Part shown: positions 62,455-64,000 of the stretch, piece by piece | Position numbering within the stretch: position 1 is the stretch's first letter | Layout of the letters: the number at the start of each line of letters is the position of its first letter | Assembly: GCF_000757425.2 (NCBI RefSeq) | Contig: NZ_JPKR02000003.1 | Location: 868,001 to 932,000 of the forward strand | Direction of reading: 5' to 3' | DNA from: Tatumella morbirosei | Lineage (GTDB): Bacteria; Pseudomonadota; Gammaproteobacteria; Enterobacterales; Enterobacteriaceae | Length of the DNA stretch: 64,000 bases | Notes under the pieces: generated by a model | The model's database searches: none | The model's input: the letters and a program-made list of their open reading frames with translations, nothing else | What the model was told of the DNA's origin: nothing | Made by a program: the position numbers and the translations under genes

Positions 62455-64000
62455 TTAACCCAATATTTTTCTGCGAAATTTATAATAATATTTAATCAGG
62501 ATATTACGCTGATTACTTCCGGTAGGCGCATATCGATTCACCAGAGGCATTAATTTTCTTTTAACTTTAGTCTGGAAAAGTATTTTTTCTGGTATTATTT
62601 TACTTTCTAAAGAAACAACCGTAAGTGGTGTAAGTCTTTTGACTAACTCATTTTGCCATGAAGTTGCGTTAAGGTATTTTTCGAAATTATAAAAATAATC
62701 TACATCTCTGGTATTCCAGGGTTTATTCTCACCAGCAAAATGGATCATCTTCGGTGATTTTCTGGCACGCAAAAATTCCGTGTAGGTTGATAATTGCAAA
62801 TTTGGATAAAAGTCATCAGTATTGCCATTTCCGTGATAAACATTCCATTCAAGTGGGAGATAATGAACCCGGTCATAAAATACCTTATTCATAATATCCT
62901 GATCCAGGAACCAAAACCTTTTGCCGTTCATCACTTCAATCAGCTTATAGTATGTATTTTCTTTGCTCATTTGCTGGATATTGAAAATAATAATTCCAGC
63001 CTGGAAGTAACGTTCAGGCTTATCCATACCCAGTGTGGAAATCAAATATTTTCGGGCTGGCATCAAACCATCTGAGGAATCAGAAATTGTACCAAATTTA
63101 ACAAAACCTTCCATCACAATATCACGAACTGCAGCGACAAGATTGGTTGCAAGGTCGATTTGGATCAATTCAGCTACATCACTTTCAACAATAGTATCAG
63201 CATCAATAAAAAGAACTTTATTGTACAGTGAAAATAATCTTGGTATGAACAATCGCGCATATGTTGCTGCGGTAAAATGGCCGCGGATATGCACATTACT
63301 CAGCTCTGAAAAAGCATTAATATCGAAAAATCTCAGGCTAAAATTTGTATAACCACGAATAAGATTATGTAATCGTTCTTTATTTTCAGTTGAAATGCCA
63401 TTTTCTAAAACAACAATATCATAATTGTTATTGGTGGTAGAGTTCTTAATTACAGAATTAATTAATGCTGCACCAGAAATCGTATAATTATCATCAAAGC
63501 AGATAACTATCGGAATTGAATTTTCATCATATAGAGGTTTAATTTTTCCGTTGAATGTTTCATTTGCAACAAATGTTCTCTGTACCTCTTTAATTTTTAA
63601 ATCAGAAGTCTGACCTGTTTTATAAATAATAAAAATATTAAAAAGTCTTTCAGAAATATGCCCAATCACCCTCTTTTCCTGAGCGTTAAAATTTCTGAAT
63701 GCAATTCTTTTTTCAAGCTCATCCGTAATGGTAAAAAGCCATTCTGAATACTCATCAAAAATCGCTCTTCTCATTACAAACATATTAGTATAATAGCCTT
63801 CTGTATCCTGATTAAAAACATCTATGCTGTTTTTATATTCAGGATAAAGTTCAACTAATATTTTTAATGCGAGATCATAATCTTCAATATGAAGATATTC
63901 ACCTTTCGCGTAATGCACATAGTTATTCTTACTACCGGCATTTAAGACTGACCATTTCCTGGGCAACAGAATGTCGATATTTTCCATTGCACTGGAAATA
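62455..64000 (-). CDS. DUF4422-GT8 glycosyltransferase, 5' end beyond the window
   Basis: At least 514 residues, partial: the frame is open through the right edge of the window, so the ATG at 63987 is probably internal. The visible N-terminal 130 residues are the end of a DUF4422 domain (NMFVMRRAIFDEYSEWLFTI, RVIGHISERLFNIFI). From about residue 160 there is a GT8 domain (IPIVICFDDNYTISGAAL, the DxD motif in LFIDADTIVESD, and HFAGENKPW). Two-domain proteins of this kind may add two sugars or tether one function to the other. It is three bases from glf, in one transcript. Confidence 0.88.
   Translation of the reverse strand, partial: ISSAMENIDILLPRKWSVLNAGSKNNYVHYAKGEYLHIEDYDLALKILVELYPEYKNSIDVFNQDTEGYYTNMFVMRRAIFDEYSEWLFTITDELEKRIAFRNFNAQEKRVIGHISERLFNIFIIYKTGQTSDLKIKEVQRTFVANETFNGKIKPLYDENSIPIVICFDDNYTISGAALINSVIKNSTTNNNYDIVVLENGISTENKERLHNLIRGYTNFSLRFFDINAFSELSNVHIRGHFTAATYARLFIPRLFSLYNKVLFIDADTIVESDVAELIQIDLATNLVAAVRDIVMEGFVKFGTISDSSDGLMPARKYLISTLGMDKPERYFQAGIIIFNIQQMSKENTYYKLIEVMNGKRFWFLDQDIMNKVFYDRVHYLPLEWNVYHGNGNTDDFYPNLQLSTYTEFLRARKSPKMIHFAGENKPWNTRDVDYFYNFEKYLNATSWQNELVKRLTPLTVVSLESKIIPEKILFQTKVKRKLMPLVNRYAPTGSNQRNILIKYYYKFRRKILG

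Overview
The window is 64 kb of chromosome from a gamma-proteobacterium of the order Enterobacterales. The anchor is a block of genes in the Escherichia coli order: yeeX, yeeA, dacD, sbcB, plaP, yeeZ, hisL, hisGDCBHAFI and, further on, gnd. Three genes E. coli has in this stretch are missing (sbmC, yeeY and wzzB/ugd). Gene content and codon style fit Erwiniaceae (Pantoea, Erwinia or Tatumella-like), but that placement is an inference. No rRNA, tRNA, phage, transposase, integrase or CRISPR array was seen.

Layout. (1) 0-11.9 kb is a patchwork of small regulator-plus-target units: AraC and GlxA-type regulators, a DJ-1/PfpI enzyme and an SDR, a frame-broken YajO-like aldo/keto reductase, YmjA, a MarR-GNAT fusion with a palindromic operator, a LysR regulator divergent from two drug-type MFS pumps, a periplasmic cupin and a LOG-family hydrolase. 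(2) 12.2-17.2 kb is a Fur-type promoter driving a complete FecBCDE-like ferric-chelate ABC operon that ends in an RpiR-type regulator. (3) 17.2-28.6 kb holds MFS transporters, IclR and LysR regulators, nitronate monooxygenase, a hydroxyacid dehydrogenase, and a GPH symporter plus GH43 pair for pentosides. (4) 28.6-33.2 kb holds a solitary DNA cytosine methyltransferase with its own HTH, an OprD-type porin behind a Fur-like palindrome, and the FetAB iron exporter. (5) 33.3-49.6 kb is the conserved core ending in the complete his operon with leader peptide and attenuator. (6) 49.7-55.7 kb, where E. coli has wzzB and ugd, carries an RpiR-PTS-GH1 beta-glucoside operon, an orphan amino-acid binding protein and an M14 deacylase. 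(7) 55.7-64 kb, on the minus strand and AT-rich, is the end of a surface polysaccharide (O-antigen type) cluster: GT8 with DUF4422, glf, GT2, GT4, gnd and a GT2 with coiled coil. Galactofuranose is therefore probably part of the polymer.

How the genes work together. Iron is the most repeated theme: Fur-controlled uptake, a probably Fur-controlled porin, and FetAB efflux. Carbohydrate use is second, with the GH43/GPH pair and the PTS/GH1 operon. Three genes have reading frames broken at A/T homopolymers (about 4280, 16305 and 21914). These could be assembly errors, fresh pseudogenes or slippage sites; the sequence alone cannot decide. Two enzymes have lost a family-defining catalytic residue: the SDR (Tyr to Leu149) and the GH1 glycosidase (acid/base Glu to Gln190). 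I did not find a clearly new multi-gene system. The best leads are the altered GH1, the HTH-methyltransferase, the Fur-box porin, the slippery-site frameshifts and an orphan terminator that may end a small RNA near 41.1 kb.
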